64,000 nucleotides of DNA from Cellvibrionaceae bacterium AOL6. GTDB lineage: Bacteria > Pseudomonadota > Gammaproteobacteria > Pseudomonadales > Cellvibrionaceae. Below are positions 1-8,219 of the stretch, one piece after another. The translations under genes were made by a program, and so were the position numbers. The stretch's first letter is position 1, and every line of letters starts with the position of its first letter. The stretch spans positions 62,001 through 126,000 of the forward strand of contig NOXC01000004.1 in assembly GCA_003265435.1 (NCBI GenBank). Direction: 5' to 3'. The notes beneath the pieces are model-generated. The model worked only from the letters and a program-made list of their open reading frames with translations. It searched no databases and was not told the origin of the DNA.

Positions 1-38
1 AACGAAACAAACTGCCAGTGGAGCAAGTCGCCAAAGCC

Positions 39-62
39 AAACCCTGATCTACATCAGGGTTT
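39..62 (-). terminator. hairpin at the end of the sensor-like gene
   Basis: AAACCCTGAT and ATCAGGGTTT form a 10-bp perfect stem around a 4-base loop. It overlaps the stop codon of the minus-strand gene ending at 61. Only a short T run follows on the minus strand, so it is a weak candidate terminator. Confidence 0.4.
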
Positions 63-2190
63 AGACGTCCAATGAACGCCAGTAGCGCAGCATGGAACTG
101 AGAGTCTTGCTGCTCTGGCTGGCGAGGTCGATGTAGTCATCAAAGCCAACCTCAAAGGCTGCAATATCCCGCTCACTGCAGTTGCTTCCCACGCCCACAA
201 TTGGGATGAAAGCGTCCTTGCGTCGCCCGCTCAGCTCCAGATCACGAATGATATTGACGATTCGGCTGGCGTCGCTCGCCGCATCACAGGGCACCACAGC
301 CATCGGGTTATCGGCTTCTTCGAGCACGTCTTTCAGGGCTTCGAGTTCGGCAGAAACCACTTGTTGATTGGGCAACAAGGCACAATCCGGAATCAGACTT
401 TCCGCTGTTTCAGAGCTACCTACGATGACAATGGTGCCATTTCGACACTTCGCCAAGGCTTCATCGTCGCCCTTAGCCGCATAAATGAATTCAAAGGTAC
501 TCTCAAGCTCGTACAGGCCCAGGGGCTTCCCGACGAAATAAAAGCCGACCGCTTCACTCAGACCTTTCTCGAACAGTTCAAGCTTTGCCTGCTCTGAAGC
601 CGCAATGATCTTGTTCACGCTCTTGAACTCATCGTGCTCCAGCATGCTTTCTAGAAACTGTTCGCAGGCTTCATCACCCGGGGCATGATAGACCAGCAGG
701 TTTTCTACTGCCGTGCCATTTCGAATCTGACTCTGCAGCGTACTTTTCACCCGCTTGTACTGGGTTTCAGTGGATACCGTGAAGCCCAGCGCGTCGAGTT
801 CCTGCCGCTTAATATCCACGATCGCCGGGTTCGCGCTGACGAGCAAAATCTGCTTGCCGCTAAAACGACCTTTGTGAAAGTCCAGTTGCCCACCGTGGTC
901 CGCCACATCCAGACGTGCATTAAAGCGAATCTGGAACTCTTCCTCCGGTGAGGTCAACACCTCAATATCCCCGTCCATTAACTCCGCCAAACCCCGTGCC
1001 AGCGTGAACGCCATTGAACTTGGAGACGCGAGCGGTTTATCGCCAGAAAACAGGGACATGGCCCCTGCTTTGTTCGCCACGCGTCGCACGGCCACATACA
1101 ACTCCCCTGCACTTTCGTATTCGCGCAGGAACTGCACTTCCAAAATCACCGCGGCGTGCTCGCTGTGTGTCAGCACTTCGTTCAACAAGGTGCGAACGAT
1201 TTGCGCAAACCGCAACGGGTCCCCCTGCAAACGCATGGGCAAATTGGGCGACAAAGAGGTTTCCAGGTGCACACTATTGCGTTCGGCCAAAGGCACGCAC
1301 TCAGAGACAAGATACTGAAGCTCATGGCGAATGTTAAAAATTCGCTTATGGACGACAAGCTCGCGCATCAGTACATCTCGGAACACGGAGACCTGCTCGT
1401 GCAGCCCCTTGAGTTCAGCCCAGACCGCTGCATCCATACCCGGGCTGCGCTTATCACCCAGGATGGTCTTGAGCTCGCTATCCAAATTTTGCGTGAATTC
1501 CTGACCGAGCTTGAGGCTGGCACGACTGGAAATCCGTTCTTGATCGTCAATGATGGCCTTTTTGCCCAAGGCGTAGCCCGCCTCGAGCTTTTCCCAGTAA
1601 TTGTCGGAAATCAGCCGGCACTGATGCGTGAGGATCAAATAAAACATCAGCATCAACGCGCCGTACACATACCCATTCCAATCCCCCAGCGCCATCGCCG
1701 CGGCTGCGGCCGGGACAAGCCCAAAGAACTGATAGTAGGTCAGGAACCGATGGTACGGCGCAAAGGCATGAGCGGTGGTCGAGAAGAACACAATGGTGTA
1801 AAGCCACAGCAAGGGCGCTTCGTGCTGCAGCGACAGCACCAGCGTAATACTGGCAAGAATAACCCCCCACCACATCGCGCCAATCAGCGTGACGACAAAA
1901 TACGCGTTTCTCCAGCGGGCTGGGCCTCGAGGGTACAACTGATCAAAGCGAAACAGATAAAACCCACGCAACACCGTGACTAACATGAGACCTGAAGTCA
2001 GGATGACGGTCAGCTCGCGGTTTTCGGTGACGAAACGCCCGCCTACAAGGCAAATAAGGAAGGCGATAAAGTTGAATATCAGACCACGGCGACTGTATTT
2101 TGCCATGCGCGCATCGGTTTCACGCATGATGTGGCGGTCTTTTTGGACTTTACTCGTTGGCCTGAAAAAATGACTCATCGGCAGCAGCAT
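61..2190 (-). CDS. membrane hybrid sensor-kinase-like protein lacking catalytic residues
   Basis: A 709-residue protein with about six membrane helices (residues 36-190), then the outline of a hybrid histidine kinase. The dimerisation segment at 231-245 reads like an H-box (NLDSELKT), but Ser238 sits where the phosphorylated His should be. The ATPase-like part (about 320-425) has Glu338 in place of the N-box Asn and no recognisable DxGxG box. Two receiver-like domains follow (about 446-572 and 585-707). Both lack the paired acidic residues and the acceptor Asp; the first keeps a KP motif at 555-556. It is therefore probably a scaffold or signalling pseudokinase rather than an enzyme. Its input and partners are unknown. 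The start is uncertain: ATG at 2190 or at 2175, neither with a good ribosome-binding site. Confidence 0.8.
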   Translation of the reverse strand: MLLPMSHFFRPTSKVQKDRHIMRETDARMAKYSRRGLIFNFIAFLICLVGGRFVTENRELTVILTSGLMLVTVLRGFYLFRFDQLYPRGPARWRNAYFVVTLIGAMWWGVILASITLVLSLQHEAPLLWLYTIVFFSTTAHAFAPYHRFLTYYQFFGLVPAAAAAMALGDWNGYVYGALMLMFYLILTHQCRLISDNYWEKLEAGYALGKKAIIDDQERISSRASLKLGQEFTQNLDSELKTILGDKRSPGMDAAVWAELKGLHEQVSVFRDVLMRELVVHKRIFNIRHELQYLVSECVPLAERNSVHLETSLSPNLPMRLQGDPLRFAQIVRTLLNEVLTHSEHAAVILEVQFLREYESAGELYVAVRRVANKAGAMSLFSGDKPLASPSSMAFTLARGLAELMDGDIEVLTSPEEEFQIRFNARLDVADHGGQLDFHKGRFSGKQILLVSANPAIVDIKRQELDALGFTVSTETQYKRVKSTLQSQIRNGTAVENLLVYHAPGDEACEQFLESMLEHDEFKSVNKIIAASEQAKLELFEKGLSEAVGFYFVGKPLGLYELESTFEFIYAAKGDDEALAKCRNGTIVIVGSSETAESLIPDCALLPNQQVVSAELEALKDVLEEADNPMAVVPCDAASDASRIVNIIRDLELSGRRKDAFIPIVGVGSNCSERDIAAFEVGFDDYIDLASQSSKTLSSMLRYWRSLDV

Positions 2191-2241
2191 CTTGAACAGC
2201 TAGGAAAGGCTGTCATTCTAACCGCCAAAAGGAAGAAGCGT

Positions 2242-2277
2242 CACACCCAATCTTGGTCTGCACCAGGATTGGGTGTG
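2242..2277 (-). terminator. strong intergenic hairpin after etfA
   Basis: CACACCCAATC and GATTGGGTGTG pair perfectly. Inner bases extend the stem to about 16 bp with one G-T pair around the loop CTGC. It lies just past the etfA stop. No T tract follows on either strand, so it may stabilise the mRNA end rather than act as a classical terminator. Confidence 0.5.
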
Positions 2278-2285
2278 GAAAGGGC

Positions 2286-3218
2286 TTAAGACAACTGCTG
2301 TGTGAGCGCGGGTACGGCGTCGAACAAATCCGCTACCAGCCCATAGTCAGCGATCTGAAAGATTGGTGCGTCTTCATCTTTGTTAATGGCGACGATCACG
2401 CGTGAATCCTTCATACCGGCCAGGTGCTGAATTGCGCCTGATATCCCCACTGCGATGTACAGATCGGGGGCGACGATTTTTCCCGTCTGGCCAACCTGCA
2501 TGTCGTTGGGCACATAACCCGCATCCACCGCTGCGCGCGATGCGCCAACCGCCGCGTCCAACTTGTCGGCAAGGTCATACAGAAGCTGGAAATTTTCACC
2601 GTTCTGCAGTCCGCGCCCACCCGAGACCACGACACGCGCCGCGGTGAGTTCAGGCCGATCAGACTTGGCCAGCTCCTCGCCAACAAACTGACTGATGTTC
2701 ACCGGCGCTGCGGCATCCACTGTGTCGACAGGTGCCGCAGTGTCACTCACGCCGGCCGCATCGAAGGCCGTGGTACGGACTGTCATCACTTTCAAGGACT
2801 CTAGCGACTTCACCGTCGCAATGACGTTACCCGCATAGACCGGGCGCTTGAAGGTGTCGGCAGACTCGATCGCCATCACGTCTGACAGAGGCTGTACATC
2901 CAACAATGCTGCGACGCGCGGTATAAGGTTCTTACCCGTGGTTGTCGCGGCGGCAAGGACGTATTGATAGTCTTTAGCAAGCGAGGTCACAACCGGCGCC
3001 ACTTCCTCGGCCAATTGGTGCGCATAGTGGCTGGCATCCGCAGTCAACACCCGCGTAACACCGTCGATAGTGGCGGCGGCAGAGGCCACCTCAGTCACGC
3101 CCTCGCCGCACACGAGCACGTGGACTTCATCCGCAAGCGCTCGAGCTGCGGTGACACATTGACTGACGCTGTTTTTCAAACTCTTGCCGTCGTGTTCGGC
3201 GATAATCAATACACTCAT
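2286..3218 (-). CDS. etfA: electron transfer flavoprotein alpha subunit
   Basis: FAD-binding subunit of the soluble ETF heterodimer, which accepts electrons from acyl-CoA and other dehydrogenases and passes them to ETF-QO. The 310-residue length is normal. The C-terminal half has the family FAD-binding signature: VSGGRGLQNGENF, then VGASRAAVDAGYV, VGQTGKIVAPDLYIAVGISG and AINKDEDAPIF. The N-terminal half is the ETF domain shared with EtfB. The ATG starts one base after the etfB stop, so the two are co-transcribed and probably translationally coupled. ETF-QO lies divergently at 4269, which completes the route to ubiquinone. Confidence 0.96.
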   Translation of the reverse strand: MSVLIIAEHDGKSLKNSVSQCVTAARALADEVHVLVCGEGVTEVASAAATIDGVTRVLTADASHYAHQLAEEVAPVVTSLAKDYQYVLAAATTTGKNLIPRVAALLDVQPLSDVMAIESADTFKRPVYAGNVIATVKSLESLKVMTVRTTAFDAAGVSDTAAPVDTVDAAAPVNISQFVGEELAKSDRPELTAARVVVSGGRGLQNGENFQLLYDLADKLDAAVGASRAAVDAGYVPNDMQVGQTGKIVAPDLYIAVGISGAIQHLAGMKDSRVIVAINKDEDAPIFQIADYGLVADLFDAVPALTQQLS

Positions 3219-3219
3219 C

Positions 3220-3969
3220 TTAAATCACCTTCGCCTCTTCTTTGAGTTTTGCAACGAGCTCTTCCACGCTCGCCACTTTGATGCCGCCTTGACGCTGAGG
3301 CGGTGGGCTGACTGACACGACTTCCGTACGCTTGCGCAACTCCACTCCTAGCGCTTCGGCGCTCAAGGTCTCAAGCGGTTTCTTTTTCGCTTTCATAATA
3401 TTGGGCAGGGAAGCGAACCGGGGTTCGTTTAAGCGCAAATCGGTGGTAATGATGGCTGGCGTGTTCAAACGCAAAGTTTGCAAACCCCCGTCAATTTCAC
3501 GGGTAACCGCCACATGGCCCTCTTCCACCTCAACCTTCGAGGCAAACGTGCCCTGTGCCAGGCCCAGTAAGGCAGCCAACATTTGTCCGGTCTGATTGTT
3601 ATCGCCATCAATACTCTGCTTGCCCATGATCACCAAGCCAGGCTGCTCTTTCTCGTACACAGCTTTGAGGCATTTCGCGACATTGATGGGCTCCAGCGCC
3701 CCGTCCGATTCGATCAGAATGCCGCGGTCAGCACCCATAGCCATTGCCGCGCGAATTTGCTCTTGAGCCTTGCCGTCGCCAATGCTGACCACCACCACTT
3801 CTGATGCCGCTCCCGACTCTTTAAGACGGACGGCCTCCTCGACTGCGATTTCGCAAAAGGGGTTCACAGACATTTTGACATTGCGCAGATCGACGTCGGA
3901 GCCATCGTCCAAAGGACGCACCTTGACGTTGTAATCCACAACTCGTTTGATTGGCACTAGAATTTTCAT
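3220..3969 (-). CDS. etfB: electron transfer flavoprotein beta subunit
   Basis: AMP-binding subunit of ETF, 249 residues, the usual length. It opens with [19 protein letters not shown], typical of EtfB, and carries the family segments [23 protein letters not shown] and [18 protein letters not shown]. It is first in the etfBA operon. Its upstream region (3970-4268) is shared with the divergent ETF-QO gene and holds a candidate operator at 4059-4072 next to a TATACT box, suggesting that the whole electron-transfer set may be controlled together. Confidence 0.96.
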   Translation of the reverse strand: MKILVPIKRVVDYNVKVRPLDDGSDVDLRNVKMSVNPFCEIAVEEAVRLKESGAASEVVVVSIGDGKAQEQIRAAMAMGADRGILIESDGALEPINVAKCLKAVYEKEQPGLVIMGKQSIDGDNNQTGQMLAALLGLAQGTFASKVEVEEGHVAVTREIDGGLQTLRLNTPAIITTDLRLNEPRFASLPNIMKAKKKPLETLSAEALGVELRKRTEVVSVSPPPQRQGGIKVASVEELVAKLKEEAKVI

Positions 3970-4058
3970 AGGATCTTCGCCTTATTTTCCTCAGCACTAC
4001 CTGTGCTGCTTGAACATCGTGTATTTCCCGGCCAGCTCACTGGCAGCCCAAGACTATC

Positions 4059-4075
4059 ACTGTTTATACAGTATA
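4059..4075 (-). promoter_or_regulatory. candidate etfBA -10 box and palindromic operator
   Basis: A 14-bp palindrome, ACTGTTTATACAGT (4059-4072), overlaps a minus-strand TATACT (-10-like, 4070-4075), about 100 bp upstream of etfB. A second inverted repeat, CGACT-N5-AGTCG, lies at 4087-4101. A repressor bound here would cover the transcription start. The regulator is unknown; the CTGT-N4-ACAG spacing is too short for LexA. No convincing -35 box was found. Confidence 0.4.
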
Positions 4076-4177
4076 GCGGCAGTCGCCGACTCAGAAAGTC
4101 GTGCATTGGCTTAATTCCACTTTCAAATTTCGCCATTTAGGCGAGCGTAAATGTCACTAGCTCGACGCATCCTGCCA

Positions 4178-4207
4178 TTGGTATTCGCGATGACGGGCAC
4201 ATATACT
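4178..4207 (+). promoter_or_regulatory. candidate promoter of the ETF-QO gene
   Basis: TTGGTA (4178-4183) and TATACT (4202-4207) are separated by 18 bp, about 60 bp upstream of the GTG start. The match to sigma-70 boxes is 4/6 and 5/6. Assigned by inspection only. Confidence 0.35.
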
Positions 4208-4268
4208 CAATTCAGAACGTAAAAAAGGTTGTTCGCTGCCTAAAACGAAAATAGAACGAGGTGGAACC

Positions 4269-5921
4269 GTGGAACGAGAGTTCATGGAGTACGACGTGAT
4301 CGTCGTAGGCGCTGGCCCTGCGGGCCTTAGTGCCGCCTATCAGGCCAAACAATTAAACGCAGACTTATCGGTCTGTGTCGTTGAAAAAGGCTCCGAGGTT
4401 GGAGCCCACTTGCTTTCCGGTGCGGTATTCGAACCTCGAGCCCTAAATGAGCTGATTCCGAACTGGAAAGAACTCGGCGCACCGTTGCATACCGAGGTCA
4501 GTGCTGACCGAATTTACCTGTTAAAAGGCGCGGAAGCCGCCACCCAAGTGCCCGGGTTCGCCGTGCCAAAAACCATGCACAATAAAGGCAACTTTATCAT
4601 CAGCCTGGGTAATTTGTGCCGCTGGCTTGCCGAACAGTGCGAGAACATTGGCGTGGAAATTTTCCCTGGCTTCGCAGCCGCAGAAATTTTATACAATGAG
4701 TCAGGCGCGGTGTATGGCATCGCCACTGGGGATATGGGCATTGGCCGTGATGGCACTAAAAAAGACACATTCATGCCAGGCATGGAATTGCACGCGCCAA
4801 TCACCTTATTCGCCGAAGGTGCTCGGGGTCATCTCGGGAAACAACTGATCGAGCGTTTCAAGCTCGACAAGGATCGGGACCCGCAACACTACGGTTTGGG
4901 CATCAAGGAGATCTGGAAAATTCCTGAAGCCCAACATCAGCCTGGCTTAGTTGTGCATACCGCAGGCTGGCCACTCAGGGAATCAAACAGCCACGGCGGC
5001 GGCTTTCTCTACCATCTCGAAGACCGACAAGTCGCCGTGGGCCTGATCACCGATTTGAGCTACAGCAACCCTCATCTGAGCCCCTTTGATGAGTTCCAAC
5101 GATACAAACACCATCCCCGCATCGCGGAGCATCTGGCGGGTGGCGAGCGCCTGAGCTATGGCGCACGGGCTATCTGTAAAGGCGGCCTGCAATCGCAACC
5201 GAAGATGGTGTTTCCTGGTGGCGTGCTGATTGGTGACGACGCAGGTACGTTGAACTTTGCCAAAATCAAAGGCAATCACACGGCGATGAAAAGCGGGATG
5301 ATTGCCGCGGAGTGCCTGGTCAACGCCTACGCAGCACGCGAAGCCGAGGAACGCTCCCCTATCGAACTGACTCAGTACAGTGAGCAGTATCGTGCAAGCT
5401 GGGCCTACGAAGAGCTCCACGCGCAACGCAACTTTGGGCCGGCCCAGCACCGCTGGGGTAATTTCTGGGGTTCAGCCTATGCCTTTTTTGATATCAACAT
5501 CTGTAACGGCCATGTCCCCTGGACGCTGCGCGACCCGATCGCGGACCACAGCACACTCAAACCGGCAAACGAATGTAAGCCTATTGCCTACCCAAAACCC
5601 GATGGTAAGTTGAGCTTCGATAAACTGTCCTCAGTGTATTTATCAAATACCAACCACGAGGAAGATCAGCCCGCGCATCTTACACTCCGAGACGCGACGC
5701 TCCCTATCAGAGAAAATTTACCGATATTCGATGAGCCTGCGCAGCGCTACTGCCCGGCTGGAGTTTACGAAGTGGTGACAGAGGGCGATGGCCAGCCTCG
5801 TTTTCAGATTAACGCGCAAAATTGCGTGCACTGTAAGACCTGCGACATCAAGGACCCCGCGCAAAATATTGTGTGGGTGACACCCGAAGGCGGCGGCGGG
5901 CCAAATTATCCGAATATGTAA
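4269..5921 (+). CDS. electron transfer flavoprotein-ubiquinone oxidoreductase
   Basis: Membrane-associated FAD/4Fe-4S enzyme that moves electrons from reduced ETF to ubiquinone. The 550-residue protein starts with the Rossmann FAD motif VIVVGAGPAGLSAAYQA. It has GARAICKGGLQS and GGVLIGDDAGTLNFAKIKGN in the middle. It ends with the 4Fe-4S cysteine pattern: CPAGVYEV, then CVHCKTCDIKDP, and GGGGPNYPNM at the C-terminus. The GTG start is supported by GAGGTGG seven bases upstream; an in-frame ATG at 4284 is an alternative. It is divergent from etfBA, a common arrangement in Pseudomonas relatives. Confidence 0.96.
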   Translation: MEREFMEYDVIVVGAGPAGLSAAYQAKQLNADLSVCVVEKGSEVGAHLLSGAVFEPRALNELIPNWKELGAPLHTEVSADRIYLLKGAEAATQVPGFAVPKTMHNKGNFIISLGNLCRWLAEQCENIGVEIFPGFAAAEILYNESGAVYGIATGDMGIGRDGTKKDTFMPGMELHAPITLFAEGARGHLGKQLIERFKLDKDRDPQHYGLGIKEIWKIPEAQHQPGLVVHTAGWPLRESNSHGGGFLYHLEDRQVAVGLITDLSYSNPHLSPFDEFQRYKHHPRIAEHLAGGERLSYGARAICKGGLQSQPKMVFPGGVLIGDDAGTLNFAKIKGNHTAMKSGMIAAECLVNAYAAREAEERSPIELTQYSEQYRASWAYEELHAQRNFGPAQHRWGNFWGSAYAFFDINICNGHVPWTLRDPIADHSTLKPANECKPIAYPKPDGKLSFDKLSSVYLSNTNHEEDQPAHLTLRDATLPIRENLPIFDEPAQRYCPAGVYEVVTEGDGQPRFQINAQNCVHCKTCDIKDPAQNIVWVTPEGGGGPNYPNM

Positions 5922-5926
5922 CACCG

Positions 5927-6535
5927 TTAGTGCGGAGAGATGTCATCGACAAAGCGCTGAACGGCCTCTGCAATCAAGTCCAGAGGGATAGCATCATCAC
6001 TTTTGAAATAGGCCGCCTCACTGGTCAAGGTGATGCGATCCAGTAAACGCTGGGTTTGCGTTTCGAATATCAGGAATTGCAGAGTGAGTTCATCCCGGCC
6101 TCGCGATTTATCGGGGTGCTGATGTGAGCCTTCCTGCCACTCGTTCCAGGTGTTCAATTGATTATTGACGTCGACGAGTCGGACTACGACCGCCACATTA
6201 CACTGCCGATAAAAGGCCTCATGTAAGAGCGCAGGTACAGCCTCAGTGGAGGTATCAAAAACGGTGGCGTGAGCGAAAGCCGATGTAAACTCATGAATCA
6301 CGACCCGATTGAGTTCCAGCGCCGTGCGAGGTGTATCGGGCGCGGCATCGTCCGCTAGAGGAAACAGGGCCAGCTGAACATCGCGCGCGAGCACCCAGTC
6401 GCCTTGGCGCACGTAGTCATGCCGGTCATTGAGGCCCGCATTGGCCATCGTTTTATCGTAGACGTCTGTGGTGTGCTGATAGGTACACGCAGACACAAAC
6501 AGCATTGAAATGAGAGAGATGGAACGCAACAGCAT
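5927..6535 (-). CDS. putative lipoprotein, possibly DUF4823-like
   Basis: A 202-residue protein with a lipoprotein signal: MLLRSISLISMLFVSAC has a hydrophobic core and the lipobox VSAC, so Cys17 would be lipidated and the protein held in the envelope. The rest is a soluble alpha/beta-like domain with no catalytic motif I can name. The pattern (W.LARDVQLALFPLAD, FTSAFAHATVFDT, LTLQFLIFETQTQRLLDR) resembles DUF4823 lipoproteins from memory, not by search. It converges with the ETF-QO gene, leaving a 5-base gap, and is divergent from tesB. Confidence 0.8.
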   Translation of the reverse strand: MLLRSISLISMLFVSACTYQHTTDVYDKTMANAGLNDRHDYVRQGDWVLARDVQLALFPLADDAAPDTPRTALELNRVVIHEFTSAFAHATVFDTSTEAVPALLHEAFYRQCNVAVVVRLVDVNNQLNTWNEWQEGSHQHPDKSRGRDELTLQFLIFETQTQRLLDRITLTSEAAYFKSDDAIPLDLIAEAVQRFVDDISPH

Positions 6536-6669
6536 GCTTATTTATCCGCTAGAAAAGGGTGGATCCCCGTCATGATTCTTAAGCGTATTGTGGCTGCTAA
6601 CGGCGATCCTCGCCACTTTTGTCACATTATCCACGCCTTAGGCGTGTTCTCCAGCTACACGAGTCCCCT

Positions 6670-7512
6670 ATGTCTGAAGCCTATTCTTTTTTAGAGGTTC
6701 TGTCCGTTCGCCAAATCGAAGAGCTGGTGTTCGAAAACATCACGCACCGGGAGAATTTTCGAAGCACACTGTTTGGCGGTCAGGTCCTCGCGCAGGCGCT
6801 AATGGCCGCAACGCACACTGTGGAAGGACGGAACCCCCACTCTCTGCACGCATACTTTCTACGCGCAGGCAGCAGTGACGCCCCGGTCCGCTATCATGTA
6901 GAAAAAACGCGCGACGGGCGCAGCATATCCAGCCGGCGAGTGGTCGCGATGCAATTCGACCGACCTATCTTCTATTGTTCCGCCTCGTATCATATTGAAG
7001 AGGCTGGTTTCGAACATCAGGATACCGCGCCCACAGACATACCCGACCCAGAAACACTTCTGCGCGATAGCGAATCCCACGCGGTGGCGGAAACTGCTGA
7101 CGACGATAACGAAAGCAGCCCCTTTCAGTTGCTGCCCATCCCAGAGAATCTGTTCAGCTCCACCGAGCAGCATGCTCCCGATGCTCTGTTTTGGTTAAAG
7201 GCCCGCTCCCCCCTGCCCGAGCAACCCGCGCTGCAAGCGGCCGCTTTGGCGTTTGTCTCCGACCTTGGTCTACTTGCGACCGCCGTGCTCCCGCACCCCG
7301 CCAGCCTGTTTGACCCGAGTATTGTCGCCGCGAGCATAGATCACGCTATGTGGTTTCACCACCATGACTATAAAGTCAGTGACTGGATGCTCTGCCGTAT
7401 TCACAGCCCTTGGGCAGGCAATGCGCGTGGCTTTTCCCAAGCGAGTATTTTCGACCGTGGAGGCAAATTGATCGCGTCGACCGCTCAGGAGGGATTGATC
7501 CGTCCTAGCTAA
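6670..7512 (+). CDS. tesB: acyl-CoA thioesterase II (TesB type)
   Basis: Double-hotdog thioesterase hydrolysing acyl-CoA to free fatty acid and CoA. It has the family features FRSTLFGGQVLAQALMAA near the N-terminus, HSLHAYFLRAGSSDAPV, YHVEKTRDGRSISSRRVVAM and, in the second hotdog, SIDHAMWFHH and WMLCRIHSPWAGNARGFSQA. ATG at 6670 gives 280 residues, close to the E. coli enzyme. A GTG-like start 51 bases upstream would add an unmatched extension. It fits the fatty-acid oxidation theme of the ETF genes nearby, although it appears to be transcribed alone. Confidence 0.93.
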   Translation: MSEAYSFLEVLSVRQIEELVFENITHRENFRSTLFGGQVLAQALMAATHTVEGRNPHSLHAYFLRAGSSDAPVRYHVEKTRDGRSISSRRVVAMQFDRPIFYCSASYHIEEAGFEHQDTAPTDIPDPETLLRDSESHAVAETADDDNESSPFQLLPIPENLFSSTEQHAPDALFWLKARSPLPEQPALQAAALAFVSDLGLLATAVLPHPASLFDPSIVAASIDHAMWFHHHDYKVSDWMLCRIHSPWAGNARGFSQASIFDRGGKLIASTAQEGLIRPS

Positions 7513-7600
7513 GCCTTGATCCTACGCGGCGGTGAGGCAGGAGCGAGCTATACTCAAACGATATGCTGCCTATCCACCGCGTTGTTTCAAAGGAGTCACC

Positions 7601-7930
7601 ATGACCATCAAAGACGCCATCGCCGCGCTCGAACAACTGAACAGTGCGCTCGAAAATGCCTTTTGGGATGCATCCGACATCCCCTTGAAAGATCAGCTGT
7701 TCGCGCTAATCACAGCGGTTCATGCCGAAGCAAATGAATTGGCAAAATTGAGCATCAGTGATCTCGAAATGCCCTACGAAAACATTACCCCGGAATTCAG
7801 CCATTGCTGTCGCAGCCTGCGAGAACTCATGCGCGACTTGCACGTGCGTTTCCCTCGCACGCAAACCGCCAATCAACTGAATGACGCCCTCCCCGCTGCC
7901 GCAAAATTATTAAAAAACTGTGAGCTTTAG
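7601..7930 (+). CDS. small protein of unknown function, 109 residues
   Basis: Starts with MTIKDAIAALEQLNSAL and is predicted mostly alpha-helical and soluble, with no signal peptide or membrane segment. ATG at 7601 is preceded by AGGAG with 6-base spacing, much better than the upstream in-frame start at 7532. A TATACT box at 7549-7554 may belong to its promoter. Notable residues are an HCCR cluster and a Leu-rich C-terminal helix. I do not recognise a family. The strong ribosome-binding site and the compositional match to neighbouring genes support it as a real gene. Confidence 0.7.
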   Translation: MTIKDAIAALEQLNSALENAFWDASDIPLKDQLFALITAVHAEANELAKLSISDLEMPYENITPEFSHCCRSLRELMRDLHVRFPRTQTANQLNDALPAAAKLLKNCEL

Positions 7931-8050
7931 CGCTTACGGGTATCGAGCGGGGCTGCGCGCAAGACGATGAATTTCGCGCTGGCACGAAAAACAAGAGGAA
8001 TAAAAGCGTACTGTATATGAAATATCGGTTTAAGAACTTATGTAGGAGCA

Positions 8051-8079
8051 GTGGCAGCCGCTCAGGAATCGACCATACT
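8051..8079 (+). promoter_or_regulatory. candidate promoter of the small RNA
   Basis: GTGGCA (8051-8056) and CATACT (8074-8079) are separated by 17 bp, each matching 4/6 of the sigma-70 boxes. The predicted start near 8086 falls just before the first hairpin of the candidate RNA. Weak on its own; position is the main support. Confidence 0.3.
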
Positions 8080-8085
8080 TAAAAC

Positions 8086-8219
8086 AAGGTTGCTCACCTC
8101 CCCCAAGTGAGTAACCCGGCACCATGAAAGTATGGTGCGTGTTGAGGATGAATATCCTTAATGTTTCACTCCTAATGGTCCTGGCCCGACGCATCCCCCC
8201 GAGGCGTCGGGCTTTTTTT
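8086..8219 (+). ncRNA. candidate structured small RNA with four hairpins
   Basis: Four stem-loops follow each other without an open reading frame. A: GTTGCTCAC/GTGAGTAAC (8089-8097, 8107-8115) with loop CTCCCCCAA. B: GCACCAT/ATGGTGC (8119-8125, 8132-8138). C: TTGAGGAT/ATCCTTAA (8142-8149, 8154-8161). D: the terminator at 8184-8219. The first stem and loop contain TCACCTCC, identical to the anti-Shine-Dalgarno tail of 16S rRNA, so the C-rich loop could pair with ribosome-binding sites. The next gene is on the opposite strand, so this is not a leader for it. It could instead be the long 3' end of the gene ending at 7930. No Rfam family was recognised. Confidence 0.5.
8184..8219 (+). terminator. 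rho-independent terminator
   Basis: GCCCGACGC (8184-8192) and GCGTCGGGC (8204-8212) form a perfect 9-bp stem followed by seven T. The T tract is on the plus strand only, so it ends a plus-strand transcript, either the candidate small RNA or a read-through from the gene ending at 7930. Confidence 0.9.

Noticed and set aside
4059-4072. LexA box at the etf divergent region
   Set aside because: It has CTGT and ACAG, but with 4 bases between them rather than the 8 needed for the gammaproteobacterial LexA site.
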